Positions 1-5,325 of a stretch of 7,329 bases of DNA are shown in pieces (the first letter of the stretch is position 1; each line of letters opens with the position of its first letter). A model generated the notes under the pieces. It ran no database searches, was not told the origin of the DNA, and saw only the letters and a program-made list of their open reading frames with translations. Origin of the DNA: Bacteroidales bacterium. GTDB lineage: Bacteria > Bacteroidota > Bacteroidia > Bacteroidales > JAADGE01. Position numbers and translations under genes: made by a program. Location: positions 1 through 7,329 of the forward strand of contig JAOZQB010000146.1 in NCBI GenBank assembly GCA_029932445.1, written 5' to 3'.

Positions 1-26
1 CTAAAAAGTGCTGTTATAAGTAACAG
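1..26 (-). terminator. Weak terminator-like hairpin at left edge
   Basis: CTGTTA at 11-16 and TAACAG at 21-26 are perfect inverted arms around a 4-nt loop. Read on the minus strand the hairpin is followed by CAC and then TTTTTAG (positions 7-1), which resembles an intrinsic terminator. The stem is only 6 bp and mostly A/T, so it could be chance. If real, it would end a leftward transcript, for example one starting near position 331. Confidence 0.2.
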
Positions 27-335
27 TTGCTAAACACCTTACAACAACCAACGCTATTCTAAACTAAAGCCAAAAAAATGTAGAACCAATGCACGTAACT
101 GTCATATAAATAAGAAAATAAAGACAGAACAGGACGAACTTGAAATAAAAGTTCCTTGAGACAGAAAATCAAAATTTGAACCGCAGGATAGTTCCTAAGC
201 GAAGTCATTTGTCAAAAGGGACAGAATTAATTATCTCTCCGGATGCCATAGGAATGATTAATTTCGATATCGAAGAACAATTAAGAGAATTTTATGGTTC
301 TGTGTTTTAATATCATCGATTTCAATCATAACAGA

Positions 336-367
336 CAAAGTTATCAATGATGTTATTGCATAGCAAA
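336..367 (-). promoter_or_regulatory. Bacteroidota-type promoter pointing left
   Basis: On the minus strand TTTG (367-364) is followed after 20 nt by TAACTTTG (343-336). This matches the Bacteroidota primary sigma pattern, TTTG at -33 and TAnnTTTG at -7, with normal spacing. Transcription would begin near 331 and run toward position 1. No clear gene start follows within the window, so it may drive a small RNA, a small peptide or a gene past the left edge. The match is exact at all fixed positions, but the motif is short and this DNA is AT-rich. Confidence 0.4.
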
Positions 368-575
368 ATCGCCCTCCGTAATCAGTTTGTTTGGTTGTCT
401 TCCCGGATGCAATCGGTTTTAAAGACAGGGGAAATCTTGGATTATACAGTTATAAAATAAACCTTAATTTTCCGGTTTGTTTTTTAGTTGTATTACCGGC
501 AACAGAATTTTTTTAATATTAAATTTCATTTTTTCAAATTAATAATTCAGTTATTATTAAAAGGTAAAAAACATC

Positions 576-2267
576 TTACATCTTTCCGTTACGAAAAATA
601 GAAATGAGAAGCCAAAATCCTAAAACAGTTGCCGCAATGAACCCAATAAGACCAATAACAGGAATATCATGCCACAATGGAGGGATTTTAGAATGAACAA
701 TTAAGGAAGACCCGATTGTTATAGATGCTAAAACAATAGCAAAAGTAATTCGATTACTTATTCTCTCATGAGAACGGAGCATAGGGTCAAGTCCTTTATG
801 CTCAATATCCATTTTTATTGTACCGTTTTTTACTTTCTCGATAATCTCTCTAATCTCAAAAGGCAATTCTTTCAATAGTTGCAATAATTCTTCGGATGAA
901 ATAAAAAAGTCTTTTGCTATTTTACGGATTTGCAAACGCTCCTTTATTATTTTCTTAATATAAGGTTCTATTTGTTTTGCTATATTATAATCAGGATCGA
1001 GCATTTCTCCGTTTCCCTGTAGCAATAGTAATGATCTACCCAATAAATATAAGTCAGATGGAATTATTAAATTGTTTTCCGGGAAAAATTTTACTGCATC
1101 GTTAATTAAAGCTCCCATTTCCATATGCTCTAATGACTGATTAAAATACCTGTCAATTAGTTCAGTTATTTGTAACTCTAGTTTTTGTTTGTTTACTTCA
1201 CCATCTGATTCGCACAATCTCAGCAAAGATCTTATAATTTTATCCGTATCACGATTTAATGCTCCGGCAACTATTGAGGTAATCAACTCTTTTGTAGAAT
1301 TAGTTATTGTTCCCATCATTCCGAAATCAAGGAAACAAATTGTGTTTTTAGGTAATATCAGAATATTTCCGGGATGAGGATCGGCATGAAAAAACCCAAA
1401 TTCAAATATTTGCTTTAGTACAAGATCAGCTCCTTTTTTTGCAATAATTTTTTTATCTGAAGAATTAGCATCAAGGTTTTCAATGTCAGAAATATTTATT
1501 CCTTCAATAAATTCCATTGTCAGGATTTTTTTTGTGCTGAAATTACGATAGCACTTCGGGACATAAATATTAGGGTCTTTTTGAAAATTGGTACCAAATC
1601 GTTCAATATTTGATGCCTCAATAGAAAAATTTAGTTCTTTTCGAATAGAATTTTCAAACTCTTCAACAATTTTAATGATGTTTAAAGACTTTAAGTCTTC
1701 AATATGCTTCTCCGTTACAGTAGCCAGATGAAACATTATTTCCAAATCAGTTTCAATAATACGATCAATTCCGGGGCGCTGGACTTTAACTGCAACCTCT
1801 TCATCATCAATAAGAATAGCTTTATGAACTTGAGCTATAGATGCTGCGGCAACAGGTTCAGAAGAAAAATCTTTAAAAATTTCCGATATAGTTTTCCCCA
1901 ACTCATTTTCAATTAAAGATACTGCCGTTTCTTCTGAAAAGGGAGGAACAGAATTCTGTAATTTTTTTAATTCAGGTATTAAATCAATAGGAATCAAATC
2001 GGGTCTTGTACTCATTATCTGACCGAATTTTATAAATGTTGTACCGAGTTCTTCCAAAACCAATCTTATGCGTTCCCATTTTGATAAAGAATCAATTCTT
2101 GAATCCATTTGTCGGAAAACAATTTTCTTTCCAAAGTCAAAAATATTCTCTAATTTGGACTGTGAAATAATATCAGAAAAACCATATTTAGTTAATATTC
2201 TGATAATTTCAAGATAACGGTTGGCATGCCGATATCTCTTGCCAATCATTCCGATTTTACGAATCAT
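576..2267 (-). CDS. UbiB/AarF (ABC1/ADCK) family atypical kinase-like ATPase
   Basis: This is a complete 563-residue protein, the usual length for the bacterial UbiB family. Family hallmarks appear in order: the KxGQ motif (KFGQ, residues 80-83), the alanine-rich loop AAAS (140-143) that replaces the glycine loop of ordinary kinases, the invariant lysine in VAVK (K161), the ExxN site (E217-N220), the catalytic and metal-binding HADPHPGN (294-301) and DFG (314-316). Two hydrophobic helices at about 507-524 and 536-558 form the usual C-terminal membrane anchor. Known members support ubiquinone synthesis or the handling of prenyl lipids and act as ATPases more than as protein kinases. Bacteroidota generally use menaquinone, so here a role in quinone or isoprenoid lipid handling at the inner membrane is inferred. 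All key residues are present, so it should be active. ATG at 2267 gives the full basic N-terminus; Met7 is an alternative start. A terminator separates it from the coiled-coil genes upstream, and its own promoter was not identified. Confidence 0.93.
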   Translation of the reverse strand: MIRKIGMIGKRYRHANRYLEIIRILTKYGFSDIISQSKLENIFDFGKKIVFRQMDSRIDSLSKWERIRLVLEELGTTFIKFGQIMSTRPDLIPIDLIPELKKLQNSVPPFSEETAVSLIENELGKTISEIFKDFSSEPVAAASIAQVHKAILIDDEEVAVKVQRPGIDRIIETDLEIMFHLATVTEKHIEDLKSLNIIKIVEEFENSIRKELNFSIEASNIERFGTNFQKDPNIYVPKCYRNFSTKKILTMEFIEGINISDIENLDANSSDKKIIAKKGADLVLKQIFEFGFFHADPHPGNILILPKNTICFLDFGMMGTITNSTKELITSIVAGALNRDTDKIIRSLLRLCESDGEVNKQKLELQITELIDRYFNQSLEHMEMGALINDAVKFFPENNLIIPSDLYLLGRSLLLLQGNGEMLDPDYNIAKQIEPYIKKIIKERLQIRKIAKDFFISSEELLQLLKELPFEIREIIEKVKNGTIKMDIEHKGLDPMLRSHERISNRITFAIVLASITIGSSLIVHSKIPPLWHDIPVIGLIGFIAATVLGFWLLISIFRNGKM

Positions 2268-2402
2268 TTCTTTGTATTTTTTTCTGAGAATATTTCAACT
2301 TTTTTTTTGGTCAATAAAATAAACCAATTCCAATTTGAATTCCCCTTTTTAATAAATTAATTATATTGCTTTCTTTTTAAATATTTAACAAAAGTTAAAA
2401 GA

Positions 2403-2415
2403 ACCTTGCTAAGGT
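2403..2415. repeat. Short palindrome upstream of UbiB gene
   Basis: ACCTT and AAGGT flank a 3-nt centre (GCT). The site lies about 140 bp before the UbiB start codon, in the 258-bp gap between UbiB and the coiled-coil operon. It could be a regulator site, but 5-bp arms are expected by chance. The rest of the gap is AT-rich and shows no exact TAnnTTTG promoter on the minus strand; the nearest is TAACTTTTG at 2397-2389, with one extra spacer base. Confidence 0.15.
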
Positions 2416-2474
2416 AATGAATTTTTAAAGACAAAAGAATTTTTTAAAACATCATCAAATCTTTACAAACAAAC

Positions 2475-2512
2475 AAAGGAACAGACAATTCTGAAAAACT
2501 GTCTGTTCCTTT
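2475..2512 (-). terminator. Intrinsic terminator of the coiled-coil operon
   Basis: AAAGGAACAGACA (2475-2487) and TGTCTGTTCCTTT (2500-2512) are perfect 13-bp inverted arms around a 12-nt loop. The hairpin begins 13 nt after the stop codon of the membrane-anchored coiled-coil gene. On the minus strand the second arm runs into a T-rich stretch (CCTTTGTTTGTTTGT). This placement fits a factor-independent terminator for that operon and separates it from UbiB. The T tract is interrupted by G, so some read-through into UbiB is possible. Confidence 0.75.
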
Positions 2513-2525
2513 AAACTAAATTGAG

Positions 2526-3305
2526 TTAATCTTTGATGATAAGTTCTGAAGCTTTTTGCAGAATATCCGATATTTTATTACGAGCTTCCTTATCCTTCTT
2601 CTTCAGATAGGTTTGCGTATTTTCAATATCTTTTTGAAGTTGCTCTATGTACGGTTTTGTTTTCTGATTTCCATATTCTTTACTGCGGACGTACCATTCA
2701 TTTGCTTCTTCAAGATAATCCTGTGCCTGAGTATATGTTTTTTCTGATTGAGAAGCTATTTTTGCCTTCAAAAGAGCTTCTTCAGCCCTAAGTTCAGCAT
2801 ATTTTCTGTTTATTAAAGCAATGTTTTTTTCTTTATCTGCCTGAAATTTATCATTGTATTTTTCAGACATATTCGTTGTTTCATCAACAGCAACAGATAC
2901 ATTATACAAAGCATCCTCCTTTTTCTGTACAACGCTATTTTTAGCAGTATTTACCTTGGTTTTCAGCAAGTCTATTTCTGCTTTTGTTTTTTCATCAGCT
3001 GTTGATTTTGCTTCTGAAAGATACTTAACGGCATTGTCTAATTCTGCTTCAGATTTTTGTTTAGAGTTGTCAATTTCAAGTGAGGTTTTTGATTTTAAAA
3101 GAGCTACTTTTGCTTTAAGCAAATTATAATTAGTCTTGGCTTCTTTTTCCAATGATGCGATTAAATCTGATGTTTCAGTTTTTGCATTTTCACTTGTGGT
3201 GATAACTTTACTATCAATAGCTGATTTGTTAGTTTTATAACCCCATATTAAAGAGACAATAAATAAAACAGCAAGTACTCCGATTATTATATTTTTTTTA
3301 TTCAT
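2526..3305 (-). CDS. Membrane-anchored coiled-coil protein, function unknown
   Basis: This 259-residue protein has a short basic N-terminus (MNKKN) and one hydrophobic helix at about 5-23, followed by a long helical domain rich in Lys, Glu, Ala and Ser. There is no lipobox cysteine, so it is best read as a signal anchor with the helical part in the periplasm. Two segments resemble each other: about 60-131 (beginning YNLLKAKVALLKSK) and about 169-242 (beginning YAELRAEEALLKAK). Both continue with a YLxEA motif and then a TKxxI motif, suggesting an internal duplication. I do not recognise the family. Long helical proteins of this kind can be envelope spacers, scaffolds or stress proteins. It lies 35 bp after the soluble helical protein gene and is followed by a terminator, so it is the last gene of a two-gene operon. 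Its A-rich leader closely resembles that of its neighbour. Confidence 0.8.
   Translation of the reverse strand: MNKKNIIIGVLAVLFIVSLIWGYKTNKSAIDSKVITTSENAKTETSDLIASLEKEAKTNYNLLKAKVALLKSKTSLEIDNSKQKSEAELDNAVKYLSEAKSTADEKTKAEIDLLKTKVNTAKNSVVQKKEDALYNVSVAVDETTNMSEKYNDKFQADKEKNIALINRKYAELRAEEALLKAKIASQSEKTYTQAQDYLEEANEWYVRSKEYGNQKTKPYIEQLQKDIENTQTYLKKKDKEARNKISDILQKASELIIKD
2580..2801 (-). repeat. Second copy of internal protein duplication
   Basis: This stretch encodes residues about 169-242 of the anchored coiled-coil protein and resembles residues about 60-131 (2913-3128). Shared points are Y-x-x-L-[KR]-A-[KE]-x-A-L-L-K near the start, YL-x-EA in the middle, then TK-x-x-I-x-x-L and a Lys-rich end. 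The match needs gaps of a few residues and is visible in protein, not DNA. It could be two related coiled-coil hairpins or simply similar composition. Confidence 0.4.
2913..3128 (-). repeat. First copy of internal protein duplication
   Basis: This stretch encodes residues about 60-131 of the anchored coiled-coil protein, beginning YNLLKAKVALLKSK and including KYLSEAK and TKAEIDLLK. It aligns loosely with the segment encoded at 2580-2801. It starts about 35 residues after the membrane helix, so a linker separates the anchor from the repeated part. Confidence 0.4.
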
Positions 3306-3307
3306 GA

Positions 3308-3338
3308 TTATTTTCTTTTTTAAATTGTTAATAATTAT
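3308..3338 (-). promoter_or_regulatory. A-rich translation leader, copy 2
   Basis: Directly before the start codon at 3305 the minus strand reads TTTAAAAAAGAAAATAATC. Nearly the same series stands before the start codon at 4039 (copy 1). There is no Shine-Dalgarno sequence; A-rich leaders are usual for translation starts in Bacteroidota. The close match of the two leaders supports both start choices and suggests duplicated or jointly controlled initiation regions. Confidence 0.5.
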
Positions 3339-3340
3339 TA

Positions 3341-4039
3341 TTATGAATTTATTTTATTAGAAAGTTTTTTTAACCAGTCGGATACTTTACTCAATGAATG
3401 GCTTGTTAATTTTTTTGAATGCTTTTTTGCTAAACTCATTAAATCTGTAGCTGCTTCTTTACTTTTGTCAGCCGTTTTATGCAGAGCATTTGAGATTGCC
3501 TCTGATGTCTCATTTTTCTTTTTGTTTGCATAGTCTTTTAATGCATCAGAAATGGCCTCAAGTTTACCTTTAGCTTCTTTCTTCGTTTCGTTTAGATCTT
3601 TAAGTGTAGCTTCCATTTGCTCTTTAGCTTTGTTGTCAATTTCATCTATTGAATACTTAGCTTTCTTTGATGCTTCTTCAAAAAATTCTTTTGCTTTTTC
3701 AGCAGCTTCTTTACTCACAACTAAAGCATTCTCTCCTTCTTGTTTAGCAATATTTACCATCGCTTCTGCTGATTTTTTCATTACACTTTCTATTTCAACA
3801 CCTTTTTCTTTTAACTTATCAGCAACTTCTTGAGTTTTATTTTTTGCTTCATGAATACCTTCATAAACACCATCAAGAGTGTCTTTTGTAATTTCTTTAA
3901 TTGTTTCAGATGTCTGGTTTTTAAGCTTAACAGATTTTTTAAACTCATCTCCGACAAATGTGATAATGTCGTTTTTAATATCTTGACTTTCGGCAGCTAT
4001 TTTTGCTACTCCCTTTTTGATTTTTTCTTTTGTTGTCAT
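3341..4039 (-). CDS. Soluble LEA/apolipoprotein-like helical protein, function unknown
   Basis: This 232-residue protein has no signal peptide, membrane segment or cysteine and a single tryptophan (W222). It is very rich in Lys, Glu and Ala and should be almost entirely helical. From residue 109 it falls into 11-residue units: SKEAAEKAKEF, FEEASKKAKYS and IDEIDNKAKEQ. This spacing is typical of group 3 LEA proteins and of apolipoprotein- or phasin-like amphipathic helices. The C-terminus becomes strongly basic (AKKHSKKL at about 204-211). The N-terminal third (for example DIITFVGDEFKK and DTLDGVYEGIHEAK) is less regular and may be a separate helical domain; a relation to small families such as DUF6781 or phasins is possible but unproven. 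Such proteins bind lipid surfaces or protect membranes and proteins in stress, which is inference here. It is the first gene of a two-gene operon, with a good promoter match 44 bp upstream of the start. Confidence 0.8.
   Translation of the reverse strand: MTTKEKIKKGVAKIAAESQDIKNDIITFVGDEFKKSVKLKNQTSETIKEITKDTLDGVYEGIHEAKNKTQEVADKLKEKGVEIESVMKKSAEAMVNIAKQEGENALVVSKEAAEKAKEFFEEASKKAKYSIDEIDNKAKEQMEATLKDLNETKKEAKGKLEAISDALKDYANKKKNETSEAISNALHKTADKSKEAATDLMSLAKKHSKKLTSHSLSKVSDWLKKLSNKINS
3617..3715 (-). repeat. Three 11-residue LEA-like repeats
   Basis: This stretch encodes residues 109-141 of the soluble helical protein, three consecutive 11-mers with KAK at positions 7-9 in each (SKEAAEKAKEF, FEEASKKAKYS, IDEIDNKAKEQ). 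The register continues more loosely to about residue 218. The repeat is clear at protein level only; the DNA copies have diverged. Confidence 0.55.
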
Positions 4040-4040
4040 T

Positions 4041-4068
4041 TTATTTTCTTTTTAAATGATTAATAAAA
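4041..4068 (-). promoter_or_regulatory. A-rich translation leader, copy 1
   Basis: The minus strand before the start codon at 4039 reads ATTTAAAAAGAAAATAAA, preceded by TTAATC. The leader of the next gene (3308-3338) carries the same series with one or two indels and a few substitutions. No Shine-Dalgarno is present. Confidence 0.5.
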
Positions 4069-4082
4069 ATTAAATTACAGTA

Positions 4083-4110
4083 CAAAGATAAAGAGGATTT
4101 ATATCTTCAA
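4083..4110 (-). promoter_or_regulatory. Promoter of the coiled-coil operon
   Basis: On the minus strand TATCTTTG (4090-4083) matches the Bacteroidota -7 element TAnnTTTG exactly. TTG (4110-4108, in AGTTGAAG) stands 17 nt upstream as a -33 element, slightly close. Transcription would start near 4078 and leave a leader of about 38 nt before the start codon at 4039. The site lies in the only intergenic gap before the two helical-protein genes. Confidence 0.5.
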
Positions 4111-4131
4111 CTGATACTTAAGTTGCACAAC
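4108..4131. promoter_or_regulatory. Possible operator overlapping the -33 element
   Basis: CAACT (4108-4112) and AGTTG (4121-4125) form an inverted repeat with an 8-nt spacer, and CAAC at 4128-4131 adds a further half-site. The dyad overlaps the -33 element of the coiled-coil promoter and lies about 80-100 bp downstream of the end of the Crp/Fnr gene. Dyads of this size suit dimeric regulators, but the spacer is longer than the usual Crp site (5-6-5). Low confidence. Confidence 0.2.
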
Positions 4132-4204
4132 AAGATTTTTTTAAAAATAATGATATTAGAGAGAAATATGAGAAAAGCGGAATAAAGAAAATTACAGCAC
4201 AGTT

Positions 4205-4915
4205 TTAAAAAGAATTCCTTTTTTTTAATTCTTCTAATAATTTATGAATGTTATTTATTTCAAGACTTTTCCTTTTTACTGATAGAAACTGACTGTTTTT
4301 TAAATCTTGAATATGGCGGTTGACTACATTTCGGACACTGCCGATCATTTTGGCAATCTGTTCGTGTGAAAGATTGTTTATAAGGGTTAACTTTCCTGTT
4401 TTACTGTCAGTATTTCTTAAAATTAATTTAACTAATCTTGTCCATGTATCATATAATACAAGATCAGTAGCGGATTCTTCAAAATATCGTAATTGTTTCC
4501 CAAGATAAGAAAAAAATGTTTTATTAAAATCAGGATATTCAGATAACCATTTCCTTGCAGCATCAATAGGTGCTACTATTACTTCTACATCATCCAACGC
4601 ATTAGCAATAACATCATGTTCTTTTTTATCAAGTAAACAAATTACATCATAAATATCACCGGGTTCAAGAATATTAATAATGTATTCTCTGTCGGTATCA
4701 AAATTCATTTTAGAAATTTCAATTCTTCCGGAAATTACTATAAATATTTTATATAATGTTGATTCAGATGTAAATGGGTAATCGTCTTTTGAAAATGTTT
4801 TACTGTGAAACATTTCTAAAATTTCATGTATAGCATTATCTTCTAATTCTGAAAAATGATGTGACTGTTTAAGACTATTAAAGTAATAGTTATAATTTAA
4901 TGTTTCCTTATTCAT
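4205..4915 (-). CDS. Crp/Fnr-family transcriptional regulator
   Basis: This 236-residue protein has the family layout: a cyclic-nucleotide-binding-type beta roll (about 20-120, including SGRIEISKM and LEPGDIYDV), a long dimer helix (about 125-158) and a C-terminal winged helix-turn-helix (about 181-215, LSHEQIAKMIGSVRNVVNRH). The phosphate-binding GE...RTASV signature of cAMP receptors is missing, with GDIYDV in its place. The single cysteine (C93) rules out an FNR-type iron-sulfur cluster, so the ligand is unknown. In the recognition helix R195 and R200 match E. coli CRP R180 and R185, but the position of E181 is Asn (N196), so its DNA site probably differs from TGTGA. Its start codon overlaps the end of the membrane-protein gene by 8 nt, indicating coupled translation and linked function. 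Likely targets are its own operon and the adjacent coiled-coil operon (inference). Confidence 0.9.
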   Translation of the reverse strand: MNKETLNYNYYFNSLKQSHHFSELEDNAIHEILEMFHSKTFSKDDYPFTSESTLYKIFIVISGRIEISKMNFDTDREYIINILEPGDIYDVICLLDKKEHDVIANALDDVEVIVAPIDAARKWLSEYPDFNKTFFSYLGKQLRYFEESATDLVLYDTWTRLVKLILRNTDSKTGKLTLINNLSHEQIAKMIGSVRNVVNRHIQDLKNSQFLSVKRKSLEINNIHKLLEELKKRNSF

Positions 4916-5231
4916 TTTTTGTGATTTTACTAATTGTGAATCCTAAAAGACCGCCCAAAACAGCAGTTGTAACAACAATTGGCATTAATGCCGCTCGGTC
5001 ATTCCAACTTATTAAAATTGCAGTTGGGAATAAAACTAAGTATGAAATCAGGATTCCTTTTATAATTGAATGCATTTTTAAATCAACGACAGATATTAAA
5101 AAGCCGATAATTACCCACATTACAAAAGCTGAAATATTAGCATCCCAAGTTAATTTCATTTTAATCATCGGAATAACATCTAAAATTCCTGCTAATGTTC
5201 CGAAAATTATACCTGCAACTTGTTTTTTCAT
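4908..5231 (-). CDS. Small four-helix inner-membrane protein, function unknown
   Basis: The protein has 107 residues from ATG at 5231 and four predicted membrane helices at about 5-22, 32-50, 54-75 and 83-103. It begins MKKQVAGIIFGTLAGILDV, with a Gly-rich first helix, and ends in a short charged tail (SKITKNE). An upstream in-frame ATG at 5276 would add 15 residues but lies inside a perfect hairpin, and the added residues break the typical MKK membrane start, so 5231 is preferred. I do not recognise a named family. Its stop codon (TAA, 4908-4910) overlaps the Crp/Fnr start by 8 nt, so the two are translated together. It could be a sensor, anchor or target of that regulator; no catalytic motif is seen. 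Confidence 0.75.
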   Translation of the reverse strand: MKKQVAGIIFGTLAGILDVIPMIKMKLTWDANISAFVMWVIIGFLISVVDLKMHSIIKGILISYLVLFPTAILISWNDRAALMPIVVTTAVLGGLLGFTISKITKNE

Positions 5232-5247
5232 GACATTTAATTTTAAA

Positions 5248-5285
5248 CATAAGGCTATGTTATAATTTATTCGCATAGCCTTATG
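5248..5285 (-). terminator. Perfect 12-bp hairpin after the barrel gene
   Basis: CATAAGGCTATG (5248-5259) and CATAGCCTTATG (5274-5285) are exact inverted arms around a 14-nt AT-rich loop. The hairpin starts 16 nt past the barrel-gene stop, and on the minus strand it is followed by TTTAAAATTAAAT, a poor U tract. It probably ends or processes the barrel mRNA. It also lies 3-4 nt after the predicted start of transcription for the next operon, so it may instead be a 5' stem-loop in that mRNA. Confidence 0.6.
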
Positions 5286-5292
5286 TATTTTT

Positions 5293-5325
5293 CAAATATA
5301 CTAAAAACTATACTTTACTTTAAAC
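5293..5325 (-). promoter_or_regulatory. Promoter candidate for membrane protein and Crp/Fnr genes
   Basis: On the minus strand TATATTTG (5300-5293) matches the -7 element TAnnTTTG exactly. GTTTA (5325-5321) stands 20 nt upstream as a near-match to TTTG. The -33 part lies inside the last codons of the barrel gene. Transcription would begin near 5289, about 57 nt before the start codon at 5231. Confidence 0.4.

Larger units (their letters stand above)
1..575. other. Intergenic region without a convincing gene
   Basis: No ORF here has both a credible start and a recognisable protein. On the plus strand an open stretch without an ATG at its head runs from about 149 to a TAA at 308-310. Its end reads like protein (KGTELIISPDAIGMINFD, then EEQLREFYGSVF). 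A second open stretch, about 382-516, contains LVVFPDAIGFKDRGN. Both could be decayed coding sequence or chance. On the minus strand a 49-codon hydrophobic ORF (208 to 59, beginning MTSLRNYP) is open, which is easy by chance in AT-rich DNA. A minus-strand promoter match (336-367) and a small dyad (11-26) are listed separately. Just downstream of the UbiB stop only a weak AT-only dyad (540-556) is seen, so no clear UbiB terminator is visible. Confidence 0.6.

Noticed and set aside
11..60. Integron attC-like or mobile-element end near the left edge
   Set aside because: The GTT/AAC-containing palindromic stretch does not give the paired GTTRRRY and RYYYAAC core sites, and no integrase or transposase is visible.
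3341..4039. Low-complexity artefact instead of a gene
   Set aside because: The Lys/Glu/Ala-rich frame is complete, uses varied codons, has an 11-residue register, a promoter and a leader, and a matching downstream gene.
1189..4063. Plus-strand ORFs of 62-93 codons opposite UbiB and the two coiled-coil genes
   Set aside because: They are antisense shadows of well-supported minus-strand genes, with Phe/Ser/Leu-rich translations of Lys/Glu codons and no recognisable motifs.
4900..5265. Plus-strand 121-codon ORF opposite the membrane-protein gene
   Set aside because: It is antisense to a coherent four-helix protein that is coupled to a recognised regulator.
5232..5276. Upstream start (ATG at 5276) for the small membrane protein
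   Set aside because: The extra 15 codons coincide with a perfect 12-bp hairpin, and MKK at 5231 begins a standard membrane protein.
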